Positions 33,055-41,942 of a stretch of DNA of 64,000 bases are shown in pieces. The DNA lies in assembly GCA_004193595.1 (NCBI GenBank), contig RPGQ01000009.1, positions 1-64,000 on the forward strand. Direction: 5' to 3'. The DNA comes from Desulfobacteraceae bacterium Eth-SRB2. Its GTDB lineage: Bacteria; Desulfobacterota; Desulfobacteria; Desulfobacterales; UBA11574. Every line of letters starts with the position of its first letter. Positions within the stretch are counted from its first letter, which is position 1. A program made the position numbers and the translations under genes. The notes under the pieces are model-generated. The model saw only the letters and a program-made list of their open reading frames with translations, had not been told where the DNA came from and made no database searches.

Positions 33055-34707
33055 ATGAAAGAACTTCCAAATCCGGATGAATTTTTATCAAAAATAGACC
33101 ATAAACCTTCCCCTACGGGATGGATGGACACCCCTGTCGAAATCAGGAGAGGGATTGCATGCCATGCGGCTAAGCCTGATCGTCTTGAATATGTAGGTTT
33201 CCCCAATCCAAGAGATTGGAGTTGCTTTGATGAAGACTGGCAGCTTCCCGAAAACTGGCAGGAAATACTTCACAAAGGCTTCAAGGAGCGGCTCGACAGA
33301 TTTCGTTCCGTGAAAATCTTTATGGACATTTGTGTGCGTTGCGGCGCCTGTGCTGACAAATGCCATTTTTTTATCGGGTCCGGCGATCCCAAAAACATGC
33401 CGGTTGTGCGGGCCGAATTGCTTCGTTCGGTCTATAGAAACGATTTCACCACCGCCGGTAAAATTCTCGGATTATTCGGAAAGAAAGCCAAAAAAGCTTA
33501 CGGTGCCAGAGAACTGACTCTGGATGTCTTAAAAGAATGGTGGTATTACTTTTTTCAATGTACGGAATGCCGTCGCTGCTCGGTTTTCTGCCCTTACGGC
33601 ATTGACACGGCAGAAATTACCATTTTCGGCCGGGAATTATTAAATCTCATTGGTCTGAATATCGACTGGGTTGCAGCCCCGGTGGCATTTTGTTACAGAA
33701 CAGGAAATCATCTTGGAATTCAGCCCCATGCCTACAAGGATATGATGGATTTCTTTACCGATGAAATCGAAGAGGTTTGCGGAATCCGGGTTAAACCCCA
33801 TTTCATGAAAAAGAAGGCCGATATTCTTTTTATTACCCCGTCCGGTGATGTTTTTGCCGACCCCGGAACGTTTACCTGCATGGGATATATGATGCTTTTT
33901 CACTTTTTACAGGAAAAATATGGTCTTGAAATCACCTGGAGCACTTACGCTTCCGAGGGCGGAAACTTTGGTTTTTTTACCTCACATGAAATGATGAAGC
34001 GGCTGAATGCCAAAATGTATGCGGAAGCCAAACGACTGGGCGTGAAATGGATTCTGGGGGGAGAGTGCGGTCACATGTGGCGGGTGGTTCACCAGTACAT
34101 GGATACCATGAACGGTCCCGCCGATTTTCTGGAAGAACCGGTTAATCCCATTACCGGCACCAAATTCGAAAACGCCAGATCCACGAAAATGGTTCATATT
34201 TGTGAGTTTGTCGCCGACCTTATCAAGCACGGAAAGCTTGATCTGGATCCCTCCAGAAACGACCATTTGAAGGTCACTTTTCATGACTCATGCAACCCTG
34301 CAAGGGGCATGGGACTGCTGGAAGAACCTCGTTATGTCATCAAAAACGTATGTAATCATTTTTATGAAATGCCGGCTAACACCATCCGGGAACAGACGTT
34401 TTGTTGCGGCAGCGGGGCGGGTCTGAATGCCGGAGAAAACATGGAGCTGAGGATGCAGGGCGCTCTGCCCAGACTCAATGCGGTCAAATATGTTCACGAA
34501 AAACATGGTGTGAATATGCTGTCGTGTGTCTGCGCCATTGACAGAGCGGCGTTTCCCACGGCATTGGAGTACTGGCTTCCGGAAGTGGATAACTGCGGTG
34601 TTCACGAGCTGGTGGCCAATGCCCTGATTTTGCCCGGAGAAAAAAAGCGAACGGTAGATCTGCGCAATGAACCGTTGCCGGGAATGGAGGATGAGGATGA
34701 CGAATAA
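33055..34707 (+). CDS. dsrK: DsrK, iron-sulfur heterodisulfide-reductase-like subunit
   Basis: 550 residues. Two 4Fe-4S motifs lie near residues 95-105 and 170-180 (CVRCGACADKCHF and CTECRRCSVFCPYG). CCG-type motifs follow in DSCNPARGMG and FCCGSGAGLN, like HdrD. DsrK is the likely catalytic subunit that reduces the DsrC trisulfide in the cytoplasm. It overlaps dsrJ by about 10 bp. Confidence 0.96.
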   Translation: MKELPNPDEFLSKIDHKPSPTGWMDTPVEIRRGIACHAAKPDRLEYVGFPNPRDWSCFDEDWQLPENWQEILHKGFKERLDRFRSVKIFMDICVRCGACADKCHFFIGSGDPKNMPVVRAELLRSVYRNDFTTAGKILGLFGKKAKKAYGARELTLDVLKEWWYYFFQCTECRRCSVFCPYGIDTAEITIFGRELLNLIGLNIDWVAAPVAFCYRTGNHLGIQPHAYKDMMDFFTDEIEEVCGIRVKPHFMKKKADILFITPSGDVFADPGTFTCMGYMMLFHFLQEKYGLEITWSTYASEGGNFGFFTSHEMMKRLNAKMYAEAKRLGVKWILGGECGHMWRVVHQYMDTMNGPADFLEEPVNPITGTKFENARSTKMVHICEFVADLIKHGKLDLDPSRNDHLKVTFHDSCNPARGMGLLEEPRYVIKNVCNHFYEMPANTIREQTFCCGSGAGLNAGENMELRMQGALPRLNAVKYVHEKHGVNMLSCVCAIDRAAFPTALEYWLPEVDNCGVHELVANALILPGEKKRTVDLRNEPLPGMEDEDDE

Positions 34708-35101
34708 TAAAAAGATATATGATAAAGGAATGGTTATTATAGGTCTTTGCATCTTTGTAGTAGTGATAACGTTTCCTTTCTGGTTCAACTTTGGAAATGC
34801 CGCTCCGGCACCCGAACCCAAAATTGCTGACAAAGCCAAAGCCGCCAAAGAGTGTGTCAGGCCCAAAGCATTCATGAAGGTGGAACATATGCAGATTCTT
34901 AATGAATGGAGGGATACGGTTGTACGAGACGCCAAAAGGATTTATGTAAACAGCAGTGGGAAAGAATTTAATATGAGCCTTACCAATACCTGTTTGGATT
35001 GTCACACGGAAAAGGCTGAATTTTGTGACAAATGCCACGATTATGCTTCGGTAAGCCCTTACTGCTGGGAGTGCCACATCGATCCAAAGGAGACCAAGTG
35101 A
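34697..35101 (+). CDS. dsrJ: DsrJ, triheme cytochrome c
   Basis: 134 residues from the ATG at 34697, 6 bp after GGAGG; the ATG at 34691 is too close. An N-terminal membrane anchor (VIIGLCIFVVVITFPFWF) precedes three haem c motifs near the C-terminus: CLDCH, CDKCH and CWECH. DsrJ lies in the periplasm. Its stop shares a base with the dsrO start. Confidence 0.95.
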   Translation: MTNNKKIYDKGMVIIGLCIFVVVITFPFWFNFGNAAPAPEPKIADKAKAAKECVRPKAFMKVEHMQILNEWRDTVVRDAKRIYVNSSGKEFNMSLTNTCLDCHTEKAEFCDKCHDYASVSPYCWECHIDPKETK

Positions 35102-35889
35102 TGAAAAGCAGCAGAAGAAAATTTTTGAAAATAGCCGGTGTTTCAGCGCTCGGTTTAGGGGCCAAGCCGGTACTGGACGTACTGGCCTCGTCCGGTGAAC
35201 ATGAGGCAACATCCACGCCTGAAATCAAGAAAGGCAAAGACGCCCTGACCGCCAAAAGATGGGCCATGGTTGTTGACACCCGTAAAATCGAATCCGAAGA
35301 AGACCTCAAGCCCATAATTGAGGCTTGCCATAAAATCCATAATGTTCCTGATCTTGAAAATAAAAATCATGAGATCAAATGGATCTGGGCGGAAGAGTTT
35401 CAACATGGATTTTCAACCCAGGAATATGAATTTGCAGATGAAAGGGTCAAGCATTTACCTTTTTTAACACTTTGCAATCATTGTGAAAATGCTGCCTGCG
35501 TTCGGGTTTGTCCCACAAAGGCAACGTTTAAACGCGAAGACGGAATTGTGCTCATGGATTTTCATCGATGCATCGGCTGCAGATTCTGCATGGCCGCCTG
35601 CCCCTATGGATCCAGAAGTTTCAATTTCAGGGATCCGCGCCCCTTTATTAAGGAGACCAACCCCGAATTTCCCACCCGAACAAAAGGGGTTGTTGAGAAA
35701 TGTAATTTTTGTGCGGAAAGACTGGCGGTCGGAAAATTGCCGGCCTGTGTAGAGGCGTCCAACGGTGTGCTGACCTTCGGCGATCTGGATGATCCTGAAT
35801 CGGAAGTCAGAAAACTTTTAAAAACCAATTACGCGATTCGTCGTAAACCGGCCCTGGGTGCTGGGCCATCAGTATTTTATATTATATGA
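35101..35889 (+). CDS. dsrO: DsrO, periplasmic iron-sulfur protein
   Basis: 262 residues from the ATG at 35101 after AAGGAGACCAAG; a frame from 35032 is rejected. The start has a twin-arginine signal (RRKFLKIAGVSALGLG). Cysteine clusters follow in CNHCENAACVRVCPT, CIGCRFCMAACPYG and CNFCAERL, typical of ferredoxin-like electron-transfer subunits. It links DsrJ and DsrP in the periplasm. Confidence 0.95.
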   Translation: MKSSRRKFLKIAGVSALGLGAKPVLDVLASSGEHEATSTPEIKKGKDALTAKRWAMVVDTRKIESEEDLKPIIEACHKIHNVPDLENKNHEIKWIWAEEFQHGFSTQEYEFADERVKHLPFLTLCNHCENAACVRVCPTKATFKREDGIVLMDFHRCIGCRFCMAACPYGSRSFNFRDPRPFIKETNPEFPTRTKGVVEKCNFCAERLAVGKLPACVEASNGVLTFGDLDDPESEVRKLLKTNYAIRRKPALGAGPSVFYII

Positions 35890-35896
35890 GGTGGAT

Positions 35897-37060
35897 ATGC
35901 TTGAGAAGGCGTTAACAGGAAGTAAGAGATACTATGGATGGATGGCAGCACTACTCGCCGTTATCAGTGTTGGTTTTGTCTGCTATCTGTGGCAGTTTCG
36001 TTTCGGCCTGGGAATTACGGGCATGAGCCGGGACGTATCCTGGGGATTTTATATCGCCCAGTTCACTTTCCTTGTCGGTGTGGCTGCATCGGCGGTAATG
36101 GTGGTTCTCCCCTATTATCTGCATAATTATAAAGCATTCGGCAAGATTACCATTTTGGGAGAATTTCTGGCGGTGGCTTCGGTGACCATGTGTATCCTGT
36201 TTATTTTCGTGGATCTGGGCCAGCCCATACGGGTCATGAATGTCCTTTTACACCCCACACCCAATTCCATTCTTTTCTGGGATATGATCGTGTTAAACGG
36301 ATACCTTTTTTTAAACATTGTTATCTCTTGGAAAGTACTGGAATCAGAGCGCAACAATGTTGCTCCTGCACACTGGTTAAAGGTGTTGTCCTATATTTCC
36401 ATACCATGGGCCGTCAGTATCCATACTGTAACGGCATTTCTTTACTGCGGTCTTCCGGGCAGGGGGTTCTGGCTGACTGCCATTTTGGCGCCCCGATTTC
36501 TTTCTTCGGCGTTTGCCGCAGGGCCGGCACTTTTAATCCTCTTGTGCATGATCGTCAGAAAATTTACCAAGTTTGATCCGGGCAAGGAGCAGATCCAGTC
36601 ACTTGCAAAAGTCGTGGCATATGCCATCAGCGTTAATGTATTCTTCTTTTTATGTGAAGTTTTTGTGGTATTTTACAGCCAGATACCGGAACATATGGAC
36701 CATCTAACGTACCTGTTTGTGGGATTGCACGGAAAAGGTGTTTTAGTGCCCTGGATGTGGGCTTCCATGATACTGATGGTGGTGTCAATTATTCTGCTGG
36801 TCAATCCGGTAACCCGCAAAAACGAGACCGTTCTGGTTGCAGCCTGCATCACCGTGTTTGTCAGCACCTGGATAGACAAGGGCCTGGGAATGATATCCGG
36901 CGGGTTTGTACCCAACCCGTTGCATCATGTGAATGAATATATCCCCACAGTACCTGAAGTTCTTATTGCCATCGGGATATGGGCCATAGGTTTCCTGATT
37001 TTAACCGCCCTGTTCAAAATCGGCGTAACCATCAAAGAAGAAATTGCAGGATTAGCATAA
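35897..37060 (+). CDS. dsrP: DsrP, NrfD-like integral membrane subunit
   Basis: 387 residues from the ATG at 35897 (GAGGTGG site). About ten hydrophobic helices, with the NrfD-like pattern GVAASAVMVVLPYYLHNYKA. DsrP exchanges electrons with the quinone pool and completes the DsrMKJOP complex. The gene ends in a strong terminator. Confidence 0.95.
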   Translation: MLEKALTGSKRYYGWMAALLAVISVGFVCYLWQFRFGLGITGMSRDVSWGFYIAQFTFLVGVAASAVMVVLPYYLHNYKAFGKITILGEFLAVASVTMCILFIFVDLGQPIRVMNVLLHPTPNSILFWDMIVLNGYLFLNIVISWKVLESERNNVAPAHWLKVLSYISIPWAVSIHTVTAFLYCGLPGRGFWLTAILAPRFLSSAFAAGPALLILLCMIVRKFTKFDPGKEQIQSLAKVVAYAISVNVFFFLCEVFVVFYSQIPEHMDHLTYLFVGLHGKGVLVPWMWASMILMVVSIILLVNPVTRKNETVLVAACITVFVSTWIDKGLGMISGGFVPNPLHHVNEYIPTVPEVLIAIGIWAIGFLILTALFKIGVTIKEEIAGLA

Positions 37061-37083
37061 ACTGTCTTTGACAGTTTTTCAGA

Positions 37084-37116
37084 GGGGTTCATCCACAGGG
37101 TGAACCCCTTTTTTTC
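37084..37116 (+). terminator. Terminator of the dsr operon
   Basis: GGGGTTCATCC and GGGTGAACCCC form an 11-bp stem around ACA, followed by a run of T. Confidence 0.9.
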
Positions 37117-37144
37117 TTGACATTTCCCCACTGACTATTATAAA
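37117..37144 (+). promoter_or_regulatory. Promoter of the CbiMLQO transporter operon
   Basis: TTGACA at 37117-37122, 16 bp, then TATAAA at 37139-37144, just after the dsr terminator. Three GCGTAA/GCGTTT repeats follow at 37160-37190; they might bind a metal regulator. Confidence 0.5.
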
Positions 37145-37222
37145 GGCTATTTCAACATTGCGTAATAAGAAATTGCGTTTTTAGCGTAACACCTCTTTTT
37201 AAAATTAACTGTAAAAATTAAA

Positions 37223-37276
37223 AAAGCCAGGAAGGCTCAAATGGATTGAAATCCGGCAGGCATTCCCGGCTTTTTT
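37223..37276 (+). promoter_or_regulatory. Terminator-like structured leader before cbiM
   Basis: AAAAAAGCCAGGAA pairs with ATTCCCGGCTTTTTT, with an inner hairpin (GGATT, GAAATCC). The T-run ends about 17 bp before the cbiM start. This looks like an attenuator or riboswitch expression platform. I cannot match it to a known metal riboswitch. Confidence 0.45.
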
Positions 37277-37292
37277 GTTTATGGGTGAAAAA

Positions 37293-37910
37293 ATGCATAT
37301 ATCCGAGGGAGTATTATCCGCACCGGTGCTTGTCACGGGTGCGGCCCTGGCGGTAACCGGGATCTCAGTGGGTCTGAAAAAAATGGACTACGAAAAGATT
37401 CCGGAGGCGGCGGTCCTGTCTGCCGCTTTTTTTGTCGCCTCTTTGATCCACGTTCCAATGGGTCCATCCAGTGTCCACCTCGTCCTTAATGGGATAAACG
37501 GACTCCTTTTGGGCTGGCTCTGTTTTCCTTCAATTCTGGTGGCTTTGGCGCTTCAGGCAATTCTCTTCCAGTTCGGTGGGATCACTGTGCTTGGCGTTAA
37601 TACGGTAATCATGGCCCTGCCCGGTTTAATCGGTTACTATGTTTTCGGCAGACTTATAAAAGGAAAAAACAGGCTTTTGAGTTTAGCCGCCGCCTTTGCC
37701 TGTGGATTTTTCTCTGTTCTTTTTTCGGGCATTCTTGTGGCAGGTGCTTTGTTGTTTACAGGGGAATCATTTATATCAGCGGCCAAACTAATTTTATTGG
37801 CTCATCTGCCCGTAATGATAATTGAAGGAATCATTACGCTGTTTTGTGTGGCATTTTTAAAAAAAGTAAAACCCGAGATTCTGGGAGGTGTCTATGAAAA
37901 AAGGTCATGA
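37293..37910 (+). CDS. cbiM: CbiM, substrate-binding membrane subunit of an ECF cobalt/nickel transporter
   Basis: 205 residues. The start at 37293 gives MHISEGVLSAPVL, whose histidine 2 is a metal ligand in this family; longer starts at 37275 or 37281 would bury it. About six membrane helices follow, with HVPMGPSSVHLVLNGINGLLL typical of CbiM/NikM. Cobalt or nickel cannot be told apart. It overlaps the next gene. Confidence 0.92.
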   Translation: MHISEGVLSAPVLVTGAALAVTGISVGLKKMDYEKIPEAAVLSAAFFVASLIHVPMGPSSVHLVLNGINGLLLGWLCFPSILVALALQAILFQFGGITVLGVNTVIMALPGLIGYYVFGRLIKGKNRLLSLAAAFACGFFSVLFSGILVAGALLFTGESFISAAKLILLAHLPVMIIEGIITLFCVAFLKKVKPEILGGVYEKRS

Positions 37911-38487
37911 TATCCGGGTTTCCCTTATTATTCTTTTTTTAACCGCTATCATTTTAATAGGGAGCCATGGCTCTGCCATGGCCCATAAGGTCATGATTTT
38001 TGCCTGGGTTGAGGGAGACACTGTTTTCACTGAAAGTAAATTTAGCGGAGGAAAAAAGGCCATTAATGCCCCGGTTGTAATATTTGATAAAAACGGCAAA
38101 AAACTTTTGGAAGGAAAGACCGATAACAAAGGGAAATTTTCTTTTAAAATACCCAAAGTAACCGATTTGAGAATCGTCCTTAATGCCGCTATGGGCCATA
38201 AAGCAGAGTGGACGGTCCCGGAATCAGAGATTCGCGAATCAGGCGATATAGTGGAGAAAAAAAGTGCTGATGAAACCTCCGGACTGACAACTGTCAGGTT
38301 AAGCAAAGAAGAGGTCCGGAAGATTGTTGAGGATTCCCTGGATAAAAAACTCAGGCCCATTGTCAGGATGATAACCGAATCCAAGAATACAAAGCCCTCT
38401 CTCACTGAAATAATCGGGGGCATAGGGTATATCTTTGGACTCATGGGAGTCGCACTATATTTTATGAACAGAGGGAAAAAACGATAG
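37894..38487 (+). CDS. CbiL-like periplasmic/accessory subunit of the ECF metal transporter
   Basis: 197 residues from the ATG at 37894 (GGGAGGTGTCT). A signal segment is followed by AHKVMIFAWVEGDTVFTESK and a carboxypeptidase-regulatory-like fold (INAPVVIFDKNGKKLLEGK). A C-terminal helix (GGIGYIFGLMGVALYFM) anchors it. Such CbiL/NikL proteins work with CbiM in metal capture. The 5' end overlaps cbiM by 17 bp. Confidence 0.8.
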   Translation: MKKGHDIRVSLIILFLTAIILIGSHGSAMAHKVMIFAWVEGDTVFTESKFSGGKKAINAPVVIFDKNGKKLLEGKTDNKGKFSFKIPKVTDLRIVLNAAMGHKAEWTVPESEIRESGDIVEKKSADETSGLTTVRLSKEEVRKIVEDSLDKKLRPIVRMITESKNTKPSLTEIIGGIGYIFGLMGVALYFMNRGKKR

Positions 38488-38492
38488 TTTCT

Positions 38493-38633
38493 TAACCGTG
38501 AATTTTGTGCTTTTTATGGCAAAATATTTTCGCCACTAAGACACGAAGTCACGAAGATGAATTTAAATAAAATAGTTTTCCTTTGTGTCTTCGTGCCTTT
38601 GTGGCATTTTTTCCGGCTTGTCCGGGTTGAGGT
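38493..38633. repeat. Inverted tandem-oligomer repeat (8-nt arms)
   Basis: The left end is GTTTCTTAACCGTGAATTTT, then TGTGCTTTTTATGGCAAAA. The arms have CACTAAGA, CACGAAGT and CACGAAGA, and the complement TGTGTCTT, CGTGCCTT. The right end is CCGGCTTGTCCGGGTTGAGG. It lies inside the cbi operon between cbiL and cbiQ. Confidence 0.75.
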
Positions 38634-38646
38634 TTAGAAATTCAAG

Positions 38647-39405
38647 ATGATTGAAGAACCATTTTCTACGGGCAACTCCATTATTCATGGCCTGGATCCA
38701 AGGGTTAAAATTATCGTAGTTGCACTTTTTTCTGTGATTGTTGCCATCTCAAGCAGATTTTTAGCACTGCTTCCAGCACTGGCCATATCGCTATTTCTTG
38801 TGGCCAGTGCCAAACTTCCAATAAAAAAAGTCTTCTACAGGTTGTTATTGGTCAATGGATTAATCCTTTTTCTCTGGTTTGTTCTTCCGTTTACATACAA
38901 AGGCCGGGGATTGTTTGCCATAGGGCCGTTTATCGCAACCAAAGAAGGAATATTGCTTGCGGGTCAAATTACTGTCAAGAGCAATGCTATCCTTTTAACC
39001 ATGATTGCTCTTTTGTCCACAACACCGATTTTTTCATTGGGCCATGCCATGGGGCAACTCCATTTTCCAAATAAAATAACACACCTTTTTTTGTTTACTT
39101 TCCGCTATATCCATGTAATTTATAAGGAGTATCGCAAGCTGACAAACGCGATGAGGGTACGCGGTTTTGTCCCTCGAACAAATATGCACACCTACAAGAG
39201 TTATGCCTACCTTGTGGGAATGCTTCTGGTCAGAAGTTATGACCGGGCGGAAAGAATACACAAGGCTATGCGTTGCAGAGGATTTAACAAGAAGTATCAT
39301 TCATTAACACAATTTTCCCTCAAAATGGAAGATATCTTCTGTCTGTCTCTGATGTCGGCTGCAATTACAGGATTGGCGGTTTTGCAATGGGTCATAACAA
39401 CCTGA
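38647..39405 (+). CDS. cbiQ: CbiQ, ECF transporter transmembrane (T) component
   Basis: 252 residues, about five helices. The ECF coupling motifs are AMRVRGF and AMRCRGF near the C-terminal half, typical of T components that contact the ATPase. DPRVKIIVVALFSVIVA at the start is typical. cbiO overlaps its end by 19 bp. Confidence 0.92.
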   Translation: MIEEPFSTGNSIIHGLDPRVKIIVVALFSVIVAISSRFLALLPALAISLFLVASAKLPIKKVFYRLLLVNGLILFLWFVLPFTYKGRGLFAIGPFIATKEGILLAGQITVKSNAILLTMIALLSTTPIFSLGHAMGQLHFPNKITHLFLFTFRYIHVIYKEYRKLTNAMRVRGFVPRTNMHTYKSYAYLVGMLLVRSYDRAERIHKAMRCRGFNKKYHSLTQFSLKMEDIFCLSLMSAAITGLAVLQWVITT

Positions 39406-40118
39406 TCATTAATTTAACAGGGTTATCATTTTCATTTTCAGCAGATAATCTCGTACTGGATAACCTGAGTTTTCATCTGCATCGAGGGGACCGGATCGGC
39501 CTTGTGGGGCCGAACGGAAGCGGCAAGACCACGCTTTTTCATATTATCCTGGGTCTATTAAAACCCTATTCGGGCACCGTTGAACTTTTCGGCAGGCAAG
39601 CAAAAAAGGAAAAAGATTTTAGGGAGGCCAGAAAAAGGATAGGACTCCTTTTTCAAGACCCTGATGACCAATTATTCAGTCCCACGGTCCTCGAAGATGT
39701 AGCCTTTGGTCCGCTAAACCTGGGAAAATCGCCGGAAGAGGCAAAGGACATTGCCTTGGAGACACTTGACAGGCTTGATCTTTCCGGGTTTGAGGACAGG
39801 ATAACCTACAAACTTTCAGGGGGTGAAAAAAGGCTGGTCTCTCTGGCCACGGTCCTCGCCATGGACCCGGAGGTCCTTCTCCTTGACGAACCTACCAATG
39901 GACTGGATGAAGAAACAGAAGAGAAAATAACATATATTTTAAGAAAATTAGAGCTATCTTACATTTTTATCTCTCACAACTTTGACTTCCTATCAAAAAC
40001 CACGGATAGGATATATGCCATGTCAAAGGGAAAGATTTCCTCTGATGAGGCCATGGCGCCCCACTCCCATATTCATATCCATAAATCCGGCAAGACACCT
40101 CATAAGCACAAATCGTAA
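39387..40118 (+). CDS. cbiO: CbiO, ECF transporter ATPase
   Basis: 243 residues. Walker A is GPNGSGKTT, the Q-loop is LLFQDPDDQLFSPTV, the signature is LSGGEKR, and Walker B is VLLLDEPTNGLD. The last 20 residues are histidine-rich (HSHIHIHKSGKTPHKHKS), which may bind metal. It energises uptake by the CbiMQ complex. It is the last gene of the operon. Confidence 0.93.
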   Translation: MGHNNLIINLTGLSFSFSADNLVLDNLSFHLHRGDRIGLVGPNGSGKTTLFHIILGLLKPYSGTVELFGRQAKKEKDFREARKRIGLLFQDPDDQLFSPTVLEDVAFGPLNLGKSPEEAKDIALETLDRLDLSGFEDRITYKLSGGEKRLVSLATVLAMDPEVLLLDEPTNGLDEETEEKITYILRKLELSYIFISHNFDFLSKTTDRIYAMSKGKISSDEAMAPHSHIHIHKSGKTPHKHKS

Positions 40119-40119
40119 C

Positions 40120-40345
40120 CGTTCACAGGTTCAGGGTTCAACGTTCAGGGTTAAGGACGAAAAGGCATTGAAAATCCGAAGTCCTCGTTACAAATTTTCA
40201 TTTTTCCAAGTAATTGCCAATTTAGCTATAAATTTTAGATTAGGACTGACGAAACTGACGCTTTTCTCGTAAGTACGCATCCCAAATGCAGTCCGGGGAC
40301 AAGAATGGAACCTTGAACCCCTGAACCTTTGAACCCGTGAACGCT
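40120..40345. repeat. Inverted tandem-heptamer repeat (GTTCAGG type), copy 1
   Basis: The left arm has CGTTCAC, AGGTTCA, GGGTTCA and ACGTTCA units. The right arm has the complementary TGAACCC, CTGAACC and GTGAACG. The loop is about 150 bp with no gene. A close, reversed copy is at 60027-60253, where it splits a gene. This one sits between convergent genes and does no visible harm. Confidence 0.8.
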
Positions 40346-40426
40346 TTCGACAAATCTTGAATCATTATAACCGGTGACCCGGCGCAAATACGCCAAGACA
40401 CCGGTGTTGTAAATTAGGTAAATTAG

Positions 40427-41668
40427 TTAAAACTCAACTGCAAGCTGTGTGGTCAATAGATCCCTTTCATCATCATTTTCGAATTCTCCATGGAGATATT
40501 CGAGAGACAGGGATGTATTCTCAAACAGGCCATAGGTGACTGCCGCGCCATACTGATCTTCGGGAAGAAAATCACCGAGGTCGTCCCCGCCCTCATACTT
40601 GACGGCAACTTCGAGCCGATCCGTTGCCGCATACGCCAATTCGAAATTCCATGTCTCGGGCTGAAATTTCTTTCCCCCGTCAAATGACAATTCTCCGGCT
40701 TCAAATTCATCAAGGGCCCCGAGATATTCACACTCAAGGAAGAATTTATCCATAAAAGATATGCTTACAAAGGCGTTGAATCCACCCACATAGTCTTTAA
40801 TCTCCCCGGGAGTCTCTCCCTCAAGGCCGTCGCTATCCGCAATGTTGCTGATGTAAGATACCCCGCCGGCAATGCCGAAATTCGAAATGAGTTCCCGGGG
40901 AACGGAAAATGAAACACCGGCAACATAGCTCTCTATATGGTTATCTTCTCCGATTTCATCGATGTCCCCGTTAAAGGCACTTACGGAAACGTCCATCCAT
41001 TCACTCACACATCCCACAGTTAGTGCGCTCTCCCGGGTCTCCCCAAGCTCTAACGTTAAAGGATCGCTGATAAAATGGCTTTCAAAATTGCCGAAGGGAA
41101 CATAGAGCTTGCCCACATTAAGATAAAGGGGCACCACATCCTCTCCATCCAGGGTGATAAACCCCTCATCCACGTCCACGGGCTCGGTATCATCCTCTTC
41201 CCATAAAAAAAGCACATGCCCTTTGACATGTTTTATAATGTCCACATCAACCCCTAATTCCACTGTGGCCAGGGTAATATCACTCGAATCCTCATCATTT
41301 TCCGCAGGATCGTCATAGTCATAATCTTCATAATAAGCTTCCGCCTCGATGACTCCGCTCAGGGTTATTTTATCCGCCCATTTTGCCAGTACACCCTCTT
41401 GTTTTTGTTCCATTTTTTCTTCAATTCGACGGACCCGTTCCGGCAGGCCTTTACCTTCAAGACCGGTGGGAGCCTCTTTGGAAATTTCTTCTGTTGACAT
41501 TTTTTCCTGGTTAACCAGTTTCTCTTCGAGAATTCTGATTTTCTCTTTAAGTGCTTTTAGCTCTTGCATGAGTTCGCGGTTGGACATTTCCTGGCAAAAG
41601 CAAACTCCCGGCATTATTAAGAAGACTGTGATAAATGCTAATAAAATACCCATCAACCCCTTTTTCAT
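40427..41668 (-). CDS. Outer-membrane porin, LbtU-like
   Basis: 413 residues. A signal peptide (MKKGLMGILLAFITVFLIMP) precedes a coiled coil (residues 27-65, MQELKALKEKIRILEEKL) and a beta-barrel (from about 105). The barrel has KLYVPFGNFESHFISDPLT, characteristic of LbtU-family siderophore porins, and a C-terminal phenylalanine (LAVEF). It lies convergent to cbiO, and downstream of DUF4198 on the same strand, so it may serve metal uptake. Confidence 0.85.
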   Translation of the reverse strand: MKKGLMGILLAFITVFLIMPGVCFCQEMSNRELMQELKALKEKIRILEEKLVNQEKMSTEEISKEAPTGLEGKGLPERVRRIEEKMEQKQEGVLAKWADKITLSGVIEAEAYYEDYDYDDPAENDEDSSDITLATVELGVDVDIIKHVKGHVLFLWEEDDTEPVDVDEGFITLDGEDVVPLYLNVGKLYVPFGNFESHFISDPLTLELGETRESALTVGCVSEWMDVSVSAFNGDIDEIGEDNHIESYVAGVSFSVPRELISNFGIAGGVSYISNIADSDGLEGETPGEIKDYVGGFNAFVSISFMDKFFLECEYLGALDEFEAGELSFDGGKKFQPETWNFELAYAATDRLEVAVKYEGGDDLGDFLPEDQYGAAVTYGLFENTSLSLEYLHGEFENDDERDLLTTQLAVEF

Positions 41669-41734
41669 AACTGTTCTCCTCCTTCAATTTTGTCATATTT
41701 TCGCTTTTAATCTCTATGAAATTTCGCTCAGCGA

Positions 41735-41817
41735 ACAGGGTAAACGCATTTGATTTCGGTGCAGCGTAGCGACAGCGTGGAGCGTTCTCCCTGTATTGGG
41801 ATTCAAATACGTTGGCC
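41735..41817. repeat. Palindromic repeat that matches the empty target site of element 43857-44470
   Basis: AAACGCATTTGATTTCGGTG leads into CAGCGTAGCGACAGCGTGG. After that come AGCGTTCTCC and GTATTGGGATTCAAATACGTT. The ends are loosely complementary. The same sequence flanks the TIR element at 43857-44470 but is interrupted there. Confidence 0.75.
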
Positions 41818-41886
41818 TTGGCTCGGCGAATCCTAAGAACCGAATGAATTTTGAATTGAATTCAAAATCAAAAATTTCAACTAACT

Positions 41887-41936
41887 TAACATTTGAACTT
41901 TGAACCCTGAACCATTGAACCCGTGAACGGTTACTA
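41887..41936. repeat. Half copy of the GTTCAGG-type arm
   Basis: TTTGAAC, TTTGAACCC, TGAACCA and TTGAACCCGTGAACGG units match the right arm of the 40120 element. The partner arm is missing. Confidence 0.65.
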
Positions 41937-41942
41937 AAATGT

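Noticed and set aside
34288..35212. Long minus-strand frames opposite dsrK, dsrJ and dsrO
   Set aside because: They are shadows of well-supported dsr genes in another frame, with no motifs.
37160..37190. NikR operator before cbiM
   Set aside because: GCGTAA repeats are present, but they are direct, not the inverted pair with fixed spacing expected for NikR. I kept only a general regulatory note.
40120..40345. Possible CRISPR array
   Set aside because: Repeat units are only 7-10 nt, without spacers, and reversed on the other side. No cas gene is in the window.
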